From Rhipicephalus microplus (Eukaryota > Arthropoda > Arachnida > Ixodida > Ixodidae), in the NCBI RefSeq assembly GCF_043290135.1, contig NC_134705.1, positions 93,513,239 to 93,577,238 on the forward strand: a stretch of 64,000 nt of DNA. Reading direction: 5' to 3'. Under the pieces are notes generated by a model that saw nothing but the letters and a program-made list of their open reading frames with translations, had not been told where the DNA came from and did no database searches. The position numbers were made by a program, and so were the translations under genes. This document shows, in pieces, positions 34,542 through 46,097 of this stretch (position 1 is the stretch's first letter; every line of letters begins with the position of its first letter).

Positions 34542-34591
34542 GTACACTGTAAATCAATTGGCAACCTTATGCGTGGTTTGCGTGTCTATGA

Positions 34592-34847
34592 CACCCCAAA
34601 ATTACACTATATACACAGTAAGTCAGTTCGCACCTTTAAGGGCGCCTTCCGTGTCTTTGACTAACACCTTCCAATAAGGCTGTTCTGACAAACCAAAACA
34701 TTCATGTCAAGGGTGTTTTCATAAAAATAACCATGACATGGGTGTTTTGGTTTCTCAAAACACCCATATCGTAAGGTGTTAGTTAAAGACACAGAAGGCA
34801 TCCTTAAATGTGCGAGTGGGTTTACTGTGTATATATTTTGGTGGGCT
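34592..34847. mobile_element. Foldback (MITE-like) element, arms of about 125 bp
   Basis: The left arm (about 34592-34718) contains TATACACAGTAAG, CGCACCTTTAAGGGCGCC, GTGTCTTTGACTAACACCTT and AAACCAAAACATTCATGTCA. The right arm (about 34724-34847) carries the same blocks in inverse order and complement, with only a few bases of loop. A related direct repeat of the outer block lies just left (about 34540-34585). No coding capacity and no clear target duplication. It could be a MITE or an inverted minisatellite. Confidence 0.75.
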
Positions 34848-36816
34848 GCGTCTTGTGTATATGCGAACGTGTACGTGAATGAGCGAATGGAAAGCTGGGC
34901 CAAGGTTCTTCAATATAAAAGGCTCTGGAAGTACGGATCAAGTACCTGTCTGGAATTTTTCACCCTAGTGGTCGTCCGCAGGTCATAAAATTGCTCAGTT
35001 GCAATCAAAGTCTTGAGTTCATTACCTGCCGTGGTGACACCGTATTTCGCTGGTTTCACAACGCAGCCGCATATCAAAAATTGATTCTAATTGCCAATTC
35101 AGTTGGTTAGAATTGTTCAGTCTTCCATGCCATGGTGTGACTTACGACCACACTTTCAAAACGCGGCAGACATTTTAGGGAAAATAGAGGCTTGTAAAGA
35201 TCGAAATTCCTCGAATAAAGAGTGTCATCAGAGTAAATTTTTAGTAGAGTGGACTTTTGTTTAGTGAGCCCGTGATGGTGCTCTGACGAAGGAAATTACA
35301 GTTGTAAAAGTCATTGTTTCAGCGTTTTTTCTTGTTAAACGATTTCGTTTTGCAATGAAACGACGATTCATGTAAGAGAAAACGTTTGAATTGATTGTAA
35401 CTTACCCGCTTCTATTGAAGCGGGTAGTTTCACTGCGTAAGACTGGTGCAAAAATAGTGAATCGCTACGAGATTGAGGCCAGTACCTATTTTTTCGAGAT
35501 AGCACGTAGTTGGTCTAGTTAGTATAACATTTTAAAAACAATTAGAGCGAGAACATGGGGCACCTTCTCACACGCACACACCTCCACTTTCAGGCGCCAG
35601 ATACGGACCGCATCTGCATCGAAAAATTTTACATACAATTTATTATACATTACTTATAATTTTTATATAGCCGTCCTCGTGTTTTCTGTTGGATGCGCAG
35701 TGTTTCATTGTTTGTTTATATGTCACAGCATAGCTTTTTATGCTCTCTTTCGTGGTGCATTATAGGTAGAAAACTGTGATTGTCGTGAAGCCGAAATGGG
35801 TGGCTCCATTGTAGCCATGAGTAGTAAAGTACAGGAAGATGCTGAAAAGGGAGAGGTGAGAGGATAATAGGCCAACAACGCCAGAAAGAGATAGATGCCC
35901 ACCAGTTCTTCTGTGAGCCTGCCTTGCATGACTTCGTACAAGCTGCGCAATTTTTTTAACGAATGTTACGCTGAAAAATCTCGGAGATTAGCGTGCCACC
36001 AAAGGTACAAGTGTGTATAGATAGCTCGCTTTTAGGATGATGGAAGCAAACTGCGTCACTGAAGGCGAGTCAAGCTTTGGAGCGAGAAGTCGGAGGTTTC
36101 TGTTCTTGGTTGCACGCTTCCAGGAATTGAAAGAGATATTTTTTGTCCAGCCACCTTCGGCGTCACTCTGCCGTAACCTACTTATAGATTATATAGGAGG
36201 TGGCTTGGCAACGCCGACGGTGACACCTAAAACCAAAACCAGCAGAGAAGGGTCGTACAATTGCTATCGCAATAACACATTATGCTTTTTAGCTGATCAA
36301 GATGGGCACCTAGTGGAATAATATTGCGAACGAATGTATCGCGTTGGTCATGAGCCGGATTATGTGGAATATCTTTACTGTTTTCACCATGTCTTTCTCA
36401 GGCCAGCCGTTAACGTATAAAAGTAAATATGCCGGATATCCATTTAAAAGCTCAACTACGCAAGTTACCTCCCAAAATATCATGTTATTTGGCTGAAATG
36501 TGCTCACTTCATGCGCTGAACAAAGTGGAGTGGGATGAAATGTGCAGCTGCGTTCTAAGCATTATAAATATATAATATAATAAGAAAAATAACAGCTTTC
36601 GCGTGAAAATTTTTTGACCTCATTTTCTAATGCATCGATTAGGTAAGTATATTTCGTAGAATAATAGATTGTTCAATGTACAATGATTATTATTGTAATG
36701 CTCGGGTATGTTAGCTTGGCAGGTCGCTTGGCTGGCTACTCGAGTTGTCGGGTTACGATTACGATGAATACAACAAAGACACAAGGGTTAAAATTATGCA
36801 TTCAGCCCCCCTCCCC

Positions 36817-36820
<4 letters not shown>
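34848..36820. other. Unassigned AT-rich sequence
   Basis: No gene recognised. The section at 36200-36280 (GCCGACGGTGACACCTAAAA and following) resembles a dispersed tick repeat from memory. Confidence 0.4.

Positions 36821-36904
<84 letters not shown>
36821..36904. repeat. (AT)n array, left flank of LTR element G1
   Basis: About 80 bp of uninterrupted AT dinucleotides, ending directly at the G1 LTR. Confidence 0.95.
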
Positions 36905-36906
<2 letters not shown>

Positions 36907-37076
36907 AAATGAGGCGTTTTAGAGTGGCACTCTTTTATAAAACAGGAGAGTGGTCACGAGACGTCAAGTGGTAATGGCGGAACCAGCCTGTGTACCCAGC
37001 GAACCAAACGTCATCCTCTTCACAGACTGAGTGATACCTCCTGCCTATCCGAGTAGCACTCATCTTCTTCACTACA
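36905..37076 (-). repeat. G1 3' LTR
   Basis: 172 bp, starting TAAAATGAGGCG on the plus strand and ending CTTCTTCACTACA. On the minus strand it begins TG. It is about 11 bp longer than the other LTR because of an indel around its middle. Confidence 0.85.
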
Positions 37077-37112
37077 TTTTCCTACCCTCAGGAAAAGAGC
37101 CACCCTGGTGAC

Positions 37113-38218
37113 TCATGGGCAGGAGACAACAAACGAATCGTAATACGGTTTTAAGCGGTCTATGTGGACGGTCTCACGTCCACGGTTTCGTTGATCATGA
37201 GGTTGCTCAAGCGGCTCCACGATGTAATTGACGGGTGAAGTTTGTTTAACCACATGGTAAGGGCCGTTATACTTGCAGATCAGTTTCGTTGAGAGACCAG
37301 GGCTTGTTGAAGGGATGTGAAGCCGGACAAGGTCATCTGATGCATCAGAAGCCGGAGGCATTGTGCTATCGCGGTCGTGTTTCTGGCGTTCCTGTTCAGC
37401 ACTTGTTAGTGAGCAGGCAAGGTGACGACACTGTTCCGCGTATTTAGCAGCTTGTGGCATCGTCGTCAACACAGCAACATCCGGGCGGTAAGGAAGGATG
37501 GTGTCTAGTGTGAAAGAGGGCTCGGGACCATAAAGGAGGAAGCAAGGAAAGAAACCAGTGGTTGTCTGGACAGCAGTATTATACGCGTATGTTACAAAAG
37601 GGAGAATATTGTCCCAGTTGGAGTGAATGGTTGTGACGTACATCGACAGCATGTCTCCTAATGTACGGTTGAATCATTCTGTAATGACATTAGTTTGAGG
37701 ATTATATGCGGTGGTGGTGCGATGAATGACTTGGCATTCTTTGAGAAGCGATTCGGCGGCGTCCGACAAAAACACGCGCCCTCGGTCACTCAGGTGTTCA
37801 CGTGGTGCACCGTGACGTAAAATGATCTGATGCAATATGAAACGACCGACGTCACTCGCTGACGCAGAAGAAAGTGGTGACCTTTCTGCGTAGCGTGTAA
37901 GGTGATCAATAGCGACGATCACCCAGCGATTTCCAGCTGGTGTAATCGGAAGAGGTCCATACAGATTAATACCAACACGGTCAAACGGTCAGGCAGGACA
38001 AGGTATGGGTTGTAGTGGAGCTGCAGAACTTGGAGTGGGATTCCTCCGGCGCAGGAAAGCGCGACAGGAACGTACGTAGCGACAAACGAAGCGATACATT
38101 CCACGCCAGTAGTAGCGGTGGAACAGGCGGGTGTAGGTTTTTAACACTCCAGCATGGACGCATTGTGGGTCGGCGTGAAAGGAGGCGCATATGTCTGAGA
38201 GGAGACTTCTGGGAATAA
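37113..38218 (-). pseudogene. G1 integrase, broken
   Basis: The integrase inserts the cDNA. The zinc-binding N-terminus (about 38210-38000) is spread over shifted frames. The core at 37922-37674 shows DHLTRYAERSPL, LSDRGRVFLSD (second Asp) and NVITE (the Glu), followed by a TGA at 37674 where the family has an Arg codon. The same frame resumes and runs to 37113 with ATTIHSNWD-type core end and a C-terminal domain containing YNGPYHVVKQTSPVNYIVE. The stop lies 37 bp from the 3' LTR, leaving no space for another gene. Confidence 0.85.
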
Positions 38219-41014
38219 CTAGGAGTCATCGGCGTCCTTCGGAGATATAATTTGTCTGTGTAGCAAACCATCTCTGATAACGAAGTGCTGTATTTGACGG
38301 CGTGTACCTCTAGGAATATTTTGCGAGGAAGTTCGATTCAACAAGTTGATAAGTGAAACGATCCAAGGATCTTTTCGTTGCTCCTGTAGCATGTAGCTGA
38401 CACTAAGTGCAGACACGTCGAGGGCAGGCGAAGACAGAGACTTGTCACTACATCGTAGAGGTGATCGGGACAAAGCGTCTGCGTCGGAATGTTTTCGCCC
38501 AGATTGGTAAACGACGTGAATGTCGTACTCTTGTAGCCGAAGCGCCCAATGGGCGATCCAACCGGTGGGATCTTTTAACGAGGAGAGCCAACATAATGCA
38601 TAATGATCTATAACTACGCTGACTGGGCACCCGTAAAGATAGGGTCGATACTTGTCTATGGCCCACATGATGGCCAGACACTCTTTTTCGGTGACTGAAT
38701 AGTTGGCTTATGCTTTTGTGAGTGCACGGCTTGCGTAAGAGACGACGTACTCATCAAATCAAGGTTTACGCTGGGCGAGCACAGCAGCGAGACTTACTCC
38801 GCTATCATCCGTGTGTATTTCCGTCGGGACAAGAGGATCAAAATGTCGCAGTATAGGAGGTTACGCAAGAAGGTGGCGGAGTGTGGGGAATGCATCATCA
38901 CAAGCTGATGACCAACTAGAAAGGTCGCTGTTGCCGGCAAGAAGGTCAGTCAAGGGCGATATGAAGGAGGCGAAGTTGCGGATAAAACGATGAAAATATG
39001 AGCATAAACCGAGGAAGCTGCGAAGTTCTTTTAAGGTGTTCGGCTTAGGGAACTCGGCAACGGCATGGAGTTTCGTCGGATCCGGAAGAATGCCACCTCT
39101 AGATACAACATGGCCCAAAATTAGGAGTTTTCGAGCGCCGAAGCAGCATTTCTTCAAGTTGAGCTGTAGACCAGCGGAGGTGAGGAAAGTAAGCACTGTC
39201 TCGAGGCACTGAAGATGCGTTGAAAAGTCGCTTGAAAATATCACGACATCGTCTAATTAACACAGACATGTCTGCCATATCAGGCCACGGAGAATGTTGT
39301 GGATCATGCACGCGAAAGTGGCAGGCACATTGCAGAGCCCGAATGGCATGACGTTAAATTCGTATAAGCCATTAGGTGTAACAAAAGCCGTCTTGGGGTG
39401 ATCAGCCTCAGCCATGGGAACCTGCCAATAACCTGAACGCAGATCTAGTGACGAGAAAAACTCCGTGCTTTGTAAGCAAACAAGGGCATCGTCTATGCGA
39501 AGTAGCGGGTAAACATCTTTCCGCGTGATCTTATTCAACTGGCGGTAGTCGACGCAGAATCTTATGCAGCCATCCTTTTTCTTTACTAGAACAACTGGGG
39601 AGGCACACGGGCTGTTAGAGAGCTCAATAACGCCGCGCTTCAACATTTCGTCAACTTGCTCCGCGATTATACGACGCTCAGATGCCGATACCCGATACGG
39701 ACGCTGACGTAAAGGAGCGTGAAGGCCAGTGTCGATTTGGTGAGATACTTTGGAAGCACGGCCCAAAGTCAGTTGCTGGTGATTGAAGCTGGCGCGGAAG
39801 CGCTCGAGGAGGGTGATGATGTCGGCGCACTGCTGGGCCGTAAGGGTGGTGTGAATGCAGCGCGAAATTGCGTCGGTGAATGATGGGGAAAAGGGTGACA
39901 CGCAGCATTTAACAGCGCCAATAGGTAGCGTAGTCGAGTGGTCAGGAACTAAACGCGCACTCGAGGGGTCAATGTCATCGGCAAACCCCAGGCACTCTCC
40001 GCACAGTAACTTGGAAGGCGAGGGAAACGGATTGGAAACATCCATTGCACTTGATCCTTCGTGACTGTTCAGAACGGCGAAAGGGATCAGGAAGCACTTG
40101 CGGCGAACAGCGGTTTCAGAAGGCGCTAAAGGAACAGTTGAGCCACTAGAGGCGTCCCAGGAAAGCGGAACTAGGGCGGATGAGAACGGGGGTATCGAAG
40201 TGTCGGTGGCAACGAAAACTTTTGCAGGTGAAAGGGGTGAGTTGAGTGAAGCAGCGTCGCATAACGGTGTGAACTCCACTTCGGCGTGAGAACAGTCGAT
40301 GACGGCATGATGAGTGCAGAGAAAGTCCCAGCCTAATATGATGTCATGGGAGCACTGCGCGAGCACTACAAACTCGACGACATAAATATCGTCCGCAATA
40401 GCGACTCGTGCTGTACATGCAGCGAAAGGGCGAATTCGTTGCTCGCTCGTAGTGCTCAAAACGAAGTCGTGAAGAGGTATTGTGACTTTTTTTAGTCGAC
40501 GGAAATATTTTTCAGTCATTACAGAAACTGCGGCGCCAGTATCGACCAATGCAAAAGCAGGTATACCTTCAAAGGAGACAGCAACGACGTTGGACGGCGA
40601 AAACAAGGTTTTGTGGAGTTCGAAAGATCCGCAGTTCTTGCCCCCGGAACTGCGGCTCCTAGTTTTCCTCAGGGACAGAGCGAGGTCGACGTAGCATAGG
40701 GGAAAGGGAACAGCGTTGAGGTGAAGGCGACTGGTGCCTGTTGAAGTTCCGGCGAGGTGAAAATGTGTCCATGGTGGCAGGCTCGCCGGATACAGCAGGC
40801 TCCGGTCGTGGTGAGAAATTATAATTGTTGGGCCGGACGTCGTCACGCAGGAAAAACTCACGCCGTCGACAAAATCGCGCCACGTGACCCTCAATCCCAC
40901 AGGCGAAGCGTATGGGGCGGTTGTCTTGAGTGCTCCAAGGGTTCTGAAAGCGTGGTGGTGGTGGTCGGGAGAAAGGACGGGCAGCCTGGTACATAGGCTC
41001 AGTCGGTACGACAA
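38219..41014 (-). pseudogene. pol: G1 Pol: protease, RT, RNase H; nonsense-broken
   Basis: The open part 41014-39257 probably starts functionally near 40650, just past gag; its upstream part shadows gag in another frame. Protease shows LVDTGAAVSVM near 40520. RT has CVDYRQLNKI near 39545 and [23 protein letters not shown] near 39430. The catalytic YLDD motif is broken because a TAA at 39257-39259 stands where the Tyr codon belongs, and LDDV follows in the same frame. The frame then continues to 38861, where another stop falls. RNase H follows after more stops and ends at 38668-38219, with [14 protein letters not shown] and HSDADALSR. Confidence 0.85.
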
Positions 41015-41960
41015 AGGGGCGCGTGGACGTAGGCGTTAGCGACAAAGAAACGTGGGCGTTCGTGGCAGGCAGACGTCGGCTTCCGTTCAGTACTTCGGCA
41101 TAGGTCAATGGAGCAGCCACAAGTGGTGCGTGAGCTGTTGGTAGTGCCTCGGACACCTGCTCCTGAACTACTCGCTCTATTGATGGCGCTAAAGTAGGTG
41201 GGGCACCTTCGGGGATATAAGGCACGAGGGACAACTGGCGTGCGACCTCCTCTCGTACAGATTGCTTGATCTCGAGAAGCAAACTGCTGTGGTCTATAGC
41301 AGTGCCAGCCGACGTTAACGCGGAGATTGTTGCACATGGCACGCTGGCACGACGAGTGGTGTCACGCTGTTTCCAGAGCTCGTCATAACTCTGACAAAGT
41401 TGGATCACTTTCGCTACCGTTTGCGGGCTCTTGGCGACAAGCATCTGAAATGCGTCGTCCGTCACGCCTTTCAAGATGTGTCTGATCTTCTCTGCTTTTG
41501 TCATAGCCGAGTTGACACGCCGGCAAAGGTCGACCACATCTTCAATATCACTGGTGTAGCTCTCACCATTCTGCTGATCCCTAGTACGCAAACTCTGTTC
41601 GGCCCGTAGTTTGCGAAGCGCTGGACGGGCAAACAAGTCCGCAAACGCCATTCGGTAGGCCGACCAGGTGGGGAGGTCTCTCTCGTGATTACGGTAACAC
41701 AAACTGGCGACGTCGGTCAAATAAAATTGGACGACAGTAAGCTTGTGCGCATCATCCCACTTGTTGTGCTTGCTCACGCGGTCGTATTCGTCGAACCAGT
41801 CTTCCACGTCTTTGTCATCGGTTCCACTGAAGGTAGGCGGATCGCGTTGCCGAAAGGAGCCGACACAGACAGGAGCTGCAGTAGTTGGAGCCGAGGCGGC
41901 CGCCTCCTGATCGTCGTCCGTGGACATCGTAGCAACTGGAGGCAACGTACGGTTTCGCAA
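40659..41960 (-). CDS. gag: G1 Gag polyprotein (433 aa), open frame
   Basis: Gag forms the element's particle and packages its RNA. The frame is open over 433 codons from an ATG at 41960, shortly inside the 5' LTR. The N-terminal half has the features of a Ty3-type capsid (FSGTDDKDVEDWFDEYDRV, then a charged helical region to about residue 190). A single zinc knuckle near residue 355 reads RFACGIEGHVARFC, so the first Cys of CxxCGxxGHxxxxC is replaced and RNA binding may be impaired. The C-terminus is proline- and arginine-rich. The pol frame overlaps its end. Confidence 0.8.
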   Translation of the reverse strand: MRNRTLPPVATMSTDDDQEAAASAPTTAAPVCVGSFRQRDPPTFSGTDDKDVEDWFDEYDRVSKHNKWDDAHKLTVVQFYLTDVASLCYRNHERDLPTWSAYRMAFADLFARPALRKLRAEQSLRTRDQQNGESYTSDIEDVVDLCRRVNSAMTKAEKIRHILKGVTDDAFQMLVAKSPQTVAKVIQLCQSYDELWKQRDTTRRASVPCATISALTSAGTAIDHSSLLLEIKQSVREEVARQLSLVPYIPEGAPPTLAPSIERVVQEQVSEALPTAHAPLVAAPLTYAEVLNGSRRLPATNAHVSLSLTPTSTRPFVVPTEPMYQAARPFSRPPPPRFQNPWSTQDNRPIRFACGIEGHVARFCRRREFFLRDDVRPNNYNFSPRPEPAVSGEPATMDTFSPRRNFNRHQSPSPQRCSLSPMLRRPRSVPEEN

Positions 41961-41976
41961 TTCCAGGATTATGCAT

Positions 41977-41994
41977 TAACCAGCACCTCCACCA
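41977..41994 (-). other. G1 primer-binding-site candidate
   Basis: Minus strand TGGTGGAGGTGCTGG just inside the 5' LTR. The identical segment sits in the same place in G2 (54358-54373), supporting a primer role; the cognate tRNA is not assigned. Confidence 0.6.
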
Positions 41995-41996
41995 AT

Positions 41997-42156
41997 TAAA
42001 ATGAGGCATTTTAGAGAGGCACTCTTTTATAAAACAGGAGAGCGGCCACAAAAAGTCAAGTAGTAATGGCGGAACCAGCCCGTGTACCCAGCCAACCAAA
42101 CCTCGTCCTCCTGATACCCCCTGCCAATCCAAATAGCACTCATCTTCTTCACTACC

Positions 42157-42157
<1 letters not shown>
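41997..42157 (-). repeat. G1 5' LTR
   Basis: 161 bp, matching 36905-37076 with scattered substitutions and one deletion. Bounded inside by the primer-site-like segment and outside by (AT)n. Confidence 0.85.
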
Positions 42158-42258
<101 letters not shown>

Positions 42259-42270
42259 TGTGTGTGTGTA

Positions 42271-42383
42271 TGTGGGACGCTACGATGAATGAGCGACGTG
42301 GCCTGGCTCATACGCCATGTTTATTCCTTCCTGCCTTCTTCCTTCTCGGCATCTACCAACCATCGCTACGTTCTTACGTTACA
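42271..42383 (-). repeat. G3 3' LTR
   Basis: Plus strand TGTGGGACGCTACGATGA to CTTACGTTACA. Matches 44429-44543, sharing GACGTGGCCTGGCTC, GCCATGTTTATTCCTTCC and CGGCATCTACCAACCATCGC. Confidence 0.85.
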
Positions 42384-43664
42384 AGATTCCCCCTCACCCC
42401 GAAAGAATGCGCGCGTTACATATTAGAATACATGATGAACAAGCAATCTTAGAACACAAAAAATGTCCACATGGGCTGTATTTCTACATCACATTGAAGT
42501 TCCGTAAGATCGCACAGACTTCACAGGAGAAGGCACCAATCCGGGGTTATCAAGTACGGCTCCGGTGGGCGAGGCTGTCTGTTACGCTCTGGATAACATA
42601 AGCATGCTTTGAGCGTGAAAACAGATGGAAACGCAGCCGGCGTTCTTGCGAGGAATGAACCAGGTTGTAACGCCTTGCAGGATCAGAAGTTTTGTTGGCG
42701 TTGCATTTTTCGTCGTGAGAGATACAAACGCCGTGCATGCAGTTGGCGTGCCCGTTAATCGTGTTTGATTGGGCACTGCTTGTGTTCCTGCAGAGTACAA
42801 GCGGTTGTTTGGTGGCGTTTAGAGATTTTTCTATGGCGATGGCGCAGATCTTCAAACCGAAGGCGCAATCTTGAACGCTGGTGCAGAAAGTTTCTCCGAA
42901 GACGACTCAAATGCGGAATCAGTCTTTTCTGCAGTGGTCGTTGTGATGGTGGTGGTCGTTGTTCACGACATTCTTCAAGCCGTTAGTATGCTTGCGGTGT
43001 GGCTTTAGTTCTTCGTTGTCCTTGTTGGTTGGTGTGGCCGTTTTTGCTGTTGGGCCTCTCTTTGTTGCTCTTGTTGGCGTTGCTTATGTTGCACTATCTG
43101 ACGAGGTGAACTTCCTTTAGATATGTGAGCCCACTTTTTTTGTAGGTTTATGTGACCAGAAAATAGCTGATACTTGTTAGGGTGTCGCAATTCGTGTCAG
43201 GCAATGAAGATAGTGCACCAGAATTGACAAAAAAAAATCTGCTGAGGCTCTTGCAACGACATTCTTAATGGACGTTCCTGGCACAAGGCAGTGCTCGAGA
43301 GTTGATCCTTTCGAGCCTCCTGTGTTGGTTGGGCTCTCAGGTGGCTGGGAACTCGACGGCAACACTGCGAAAGAATTGGTTTGGTCAGATTTTACTTGGG
43401 GCTGTTTCCCTGTGTCCGCAACTTTAAAGATAAGCTGTTCTGATGCATGAATGTGGACGGTTCGCCCTGGGATTGGCTGAGTATATTCGGAGTTCCACAG
43501 CTCTATCCCGACCGTCGTCGGCGTGTGAGTGACGACAGAGCCAAGTGGTGGAAAACAAGAAGGTGGGCCAAGTGTGCGAGATGGGGAGTAAGCTTCTCCA
43601 ATGCGTAAAGGCTGATTTTCACTCGATGAGTCATGATAGTGTTGTTTGGTATTTTCCTCGTTCG

Positions 43665-44297
43665 TCAGCTGGTATACCGTGAAGAAGGTGTCCTTATGAC
43701 ACGAATAGCGACAGTTAGGAGCACCTGAGGAGCCTCATGATAGAAAACCAGGGGGTGGTTCACGTATGCAAGACAAATAATGAAGAGCATCAGGTGAACA
43801 AGCAACGTATCGTGTCTTGTGCTGGAGCGATGATTTTGGAAATGCTGACTTTCATGCAGAAGGGAGGCGCGCTCGAGGGTTGGATTTTTCCCGAAATATC
43901 GATAGTCGACTGTCAATGAACTCATGTGCCACTTCGTTTTGTGGCAGTTGTCAATTCGTGCTGGGCTTTCGAATGCTTTTACACTGCTTCGGAAATCGAC
44001 GATAGAGTGTGGTTTCTCCAGATGGCTGGCAATAAGTAGGTCTTGGTCATAGTCGTTAAAACGAGTGATCATCTCTTCTTTGATCTTTTGCCACGTTTCG
44101 TCGTTTTCGAATATCTGTCAAGTAAAACATGAAAGCCTCACTGGAGATATAGTCAGTGAAGTTGGTGATCATCCCCCTTCTGACCATGATGCAGTGGTAG
44201 CGTAGCGTTCGATGAGGTTGAAAAATTCTTCTACGGGCTGATCGTCCGCTGATCCTGTGTACTTCGTGATGTCGAGGTCTGCCAGTGATGATGCCAT
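43665..44297 (-). pseudogene. G3 gag-like fragment, broken
   Basis: A start codon at 44297 opens a frame with ADLDITKYTGSADDQPVEEF, then ERYATT, which has the look of a retroelement gag N-terminus (a helical region binding neighbouring subunits). The frame is broken near 44180-44100, and a 135-codon open stretch follows at 44072-43665 (FNDYDQDLLIASHLEKP). Further left, 43660-43005 holds polar, Q/R-rich open pieces without a recognised domain, possibly the gag end. I see no zinc knuckle. Assignment to gag rests on position and general composition. Confidence 0.55.
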
Positions 44298-44428
44298 GGT
44301 GCTAGTCACGGCATAGAGCGATGATCCGCTTCTGCAGTCAACATACGTTCAAGGCGTCGTGTTGTGGGTTTCGTTGATGATGCGCGGCGCTGGTGAAGTG
44401 GCTGCCAGGTCTTCATCCTGTTGACTCG

Positions 44429-44846
<418 letters not shown>

Positions 44847-45059
44847 CCTTGGCATACGACCCACTACTAGAAGTAGGTGGCAATATTCCTCCTCAACAAA
44901 AAAGGAAGGAGCATCGTCCTTATTCTGTAAAGTCATTGAAAAAAACCAAATCAAAGTAGCTTAAACAATGAAAAAGGGCACCAATAATCAAATGTTACAC
45001 GCGATAAGTTCATCAATGATGAGGCAATAGTCGGAGCACAAATAAAAAAAAACACAGAA

Positions 45060-46096
45060 AAAGTGGTCTTTTAGGAACGCGCAAAATAAGGCTTCATGTG
45101 CACCACGTGAACTATCTCAGAGGTCGGTTGTTTTTGTTGTACCCATCGTGACGACGTTGCGTCTGGAACCACTTCGTAGTTCACGTCGCTCACGCGGCGT
45201 AATACTTTATACGGACCGAAGTATCTGCTGAGCAACTTTTCGGAGAGGCCACGGTGTCGAACAGGGGTCCAAACCTAAACTTGTTCTCCCGGACTGTAAG
45301 ATACGTCATTGGGACGCATATTGTAACGTCATGCATCGACCTGTTGCTGCTGACCAATGTGTAGCCGGGCGAGCTGGCGAGTTTCCTCGGCACGCTCTGC
45401 AAATTCTGCGTCAGTTGTTAATTGATCGGCGTCTTCACAAGGAAGCATTGCATCTAGCATCGTCTGCACTTCGCGGCCGTAGAAAAGGCGAAACGGTGTA
45501 AATCGGGTTGTTTCTTGAACGGCGGTGTTATAGGCGAACGTCACATAAGGCAAAATGTGATCCCATGTTTTGTGTTGGACATCGATGTACATGAAGATCG
45601 TGTTTATGACTGTCTTATTTAGTCGCTCGGTTAAGCCGTTGCTCTGCCGATGATAAGCAGTCGTCGTTAGATGCCTAGTGTTACTTAGTCGAAAAACTTC
45701 ATCAATAAGCTGTGCAGTGAACACTGTTCCTCTGTCGGTTATCACTGTAAATGGTGCACCGTGGCGCAGAACAACGTGGCACATGAAGAACTGTGCTACC
45801 TCAAAAGCCGTGGCTCGTGGTATCGCCTGTGTCTCAGCATAGCGGGTCAAATAGTCAGTTGCAACAATGACCCAATTGTTGCCGTCAGACGATAAAGGAA
45901 ATGGGCCGAGAATGTCCATGCCGACTTGGTCAAATGGCTTGTGGGGTGGATCAATTGGCTGAATTAATCCAGCCGGCTTGCTTGGTGGCGACTTTCGACG
46001 CTGGCATTCACGACAGCTTTTAACGTACTGCTTCACGCTTCCCGAAAGTCCGCGCCAGTAGTAGCCTCACTTACTCTGGCGAGCGTTCGCGAGTAA
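45060..46096 (-). pseudogene. G2 integrase
   Basis: The open frame 46036-45329 contains the C of the zinc region (SCRECQRRK) and a complete catalytic triad: MDILGPFPL (Asp), ITDRGTVF (Asp) and NGLTERLNK (Glu). The early HH part is disrupted near 46060. A C-terminal segment in a shifted frame (about 45300-45070) has WTPVRHRGLSEKLLSRYFGP, like the C-terminal domain of Ty3 integrases. About 215 bp then separate it from the 3' LTR. Confidence 0.83.
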
Positions 46097-46097
46097 C

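Noticed and set aside
36683..36904. Open frames rich in alternating Ile and Tyr (also at 42066-42452, 44443-44706 and 54311-54811)
   Set aside because: They are translations of (AT)n arrays.
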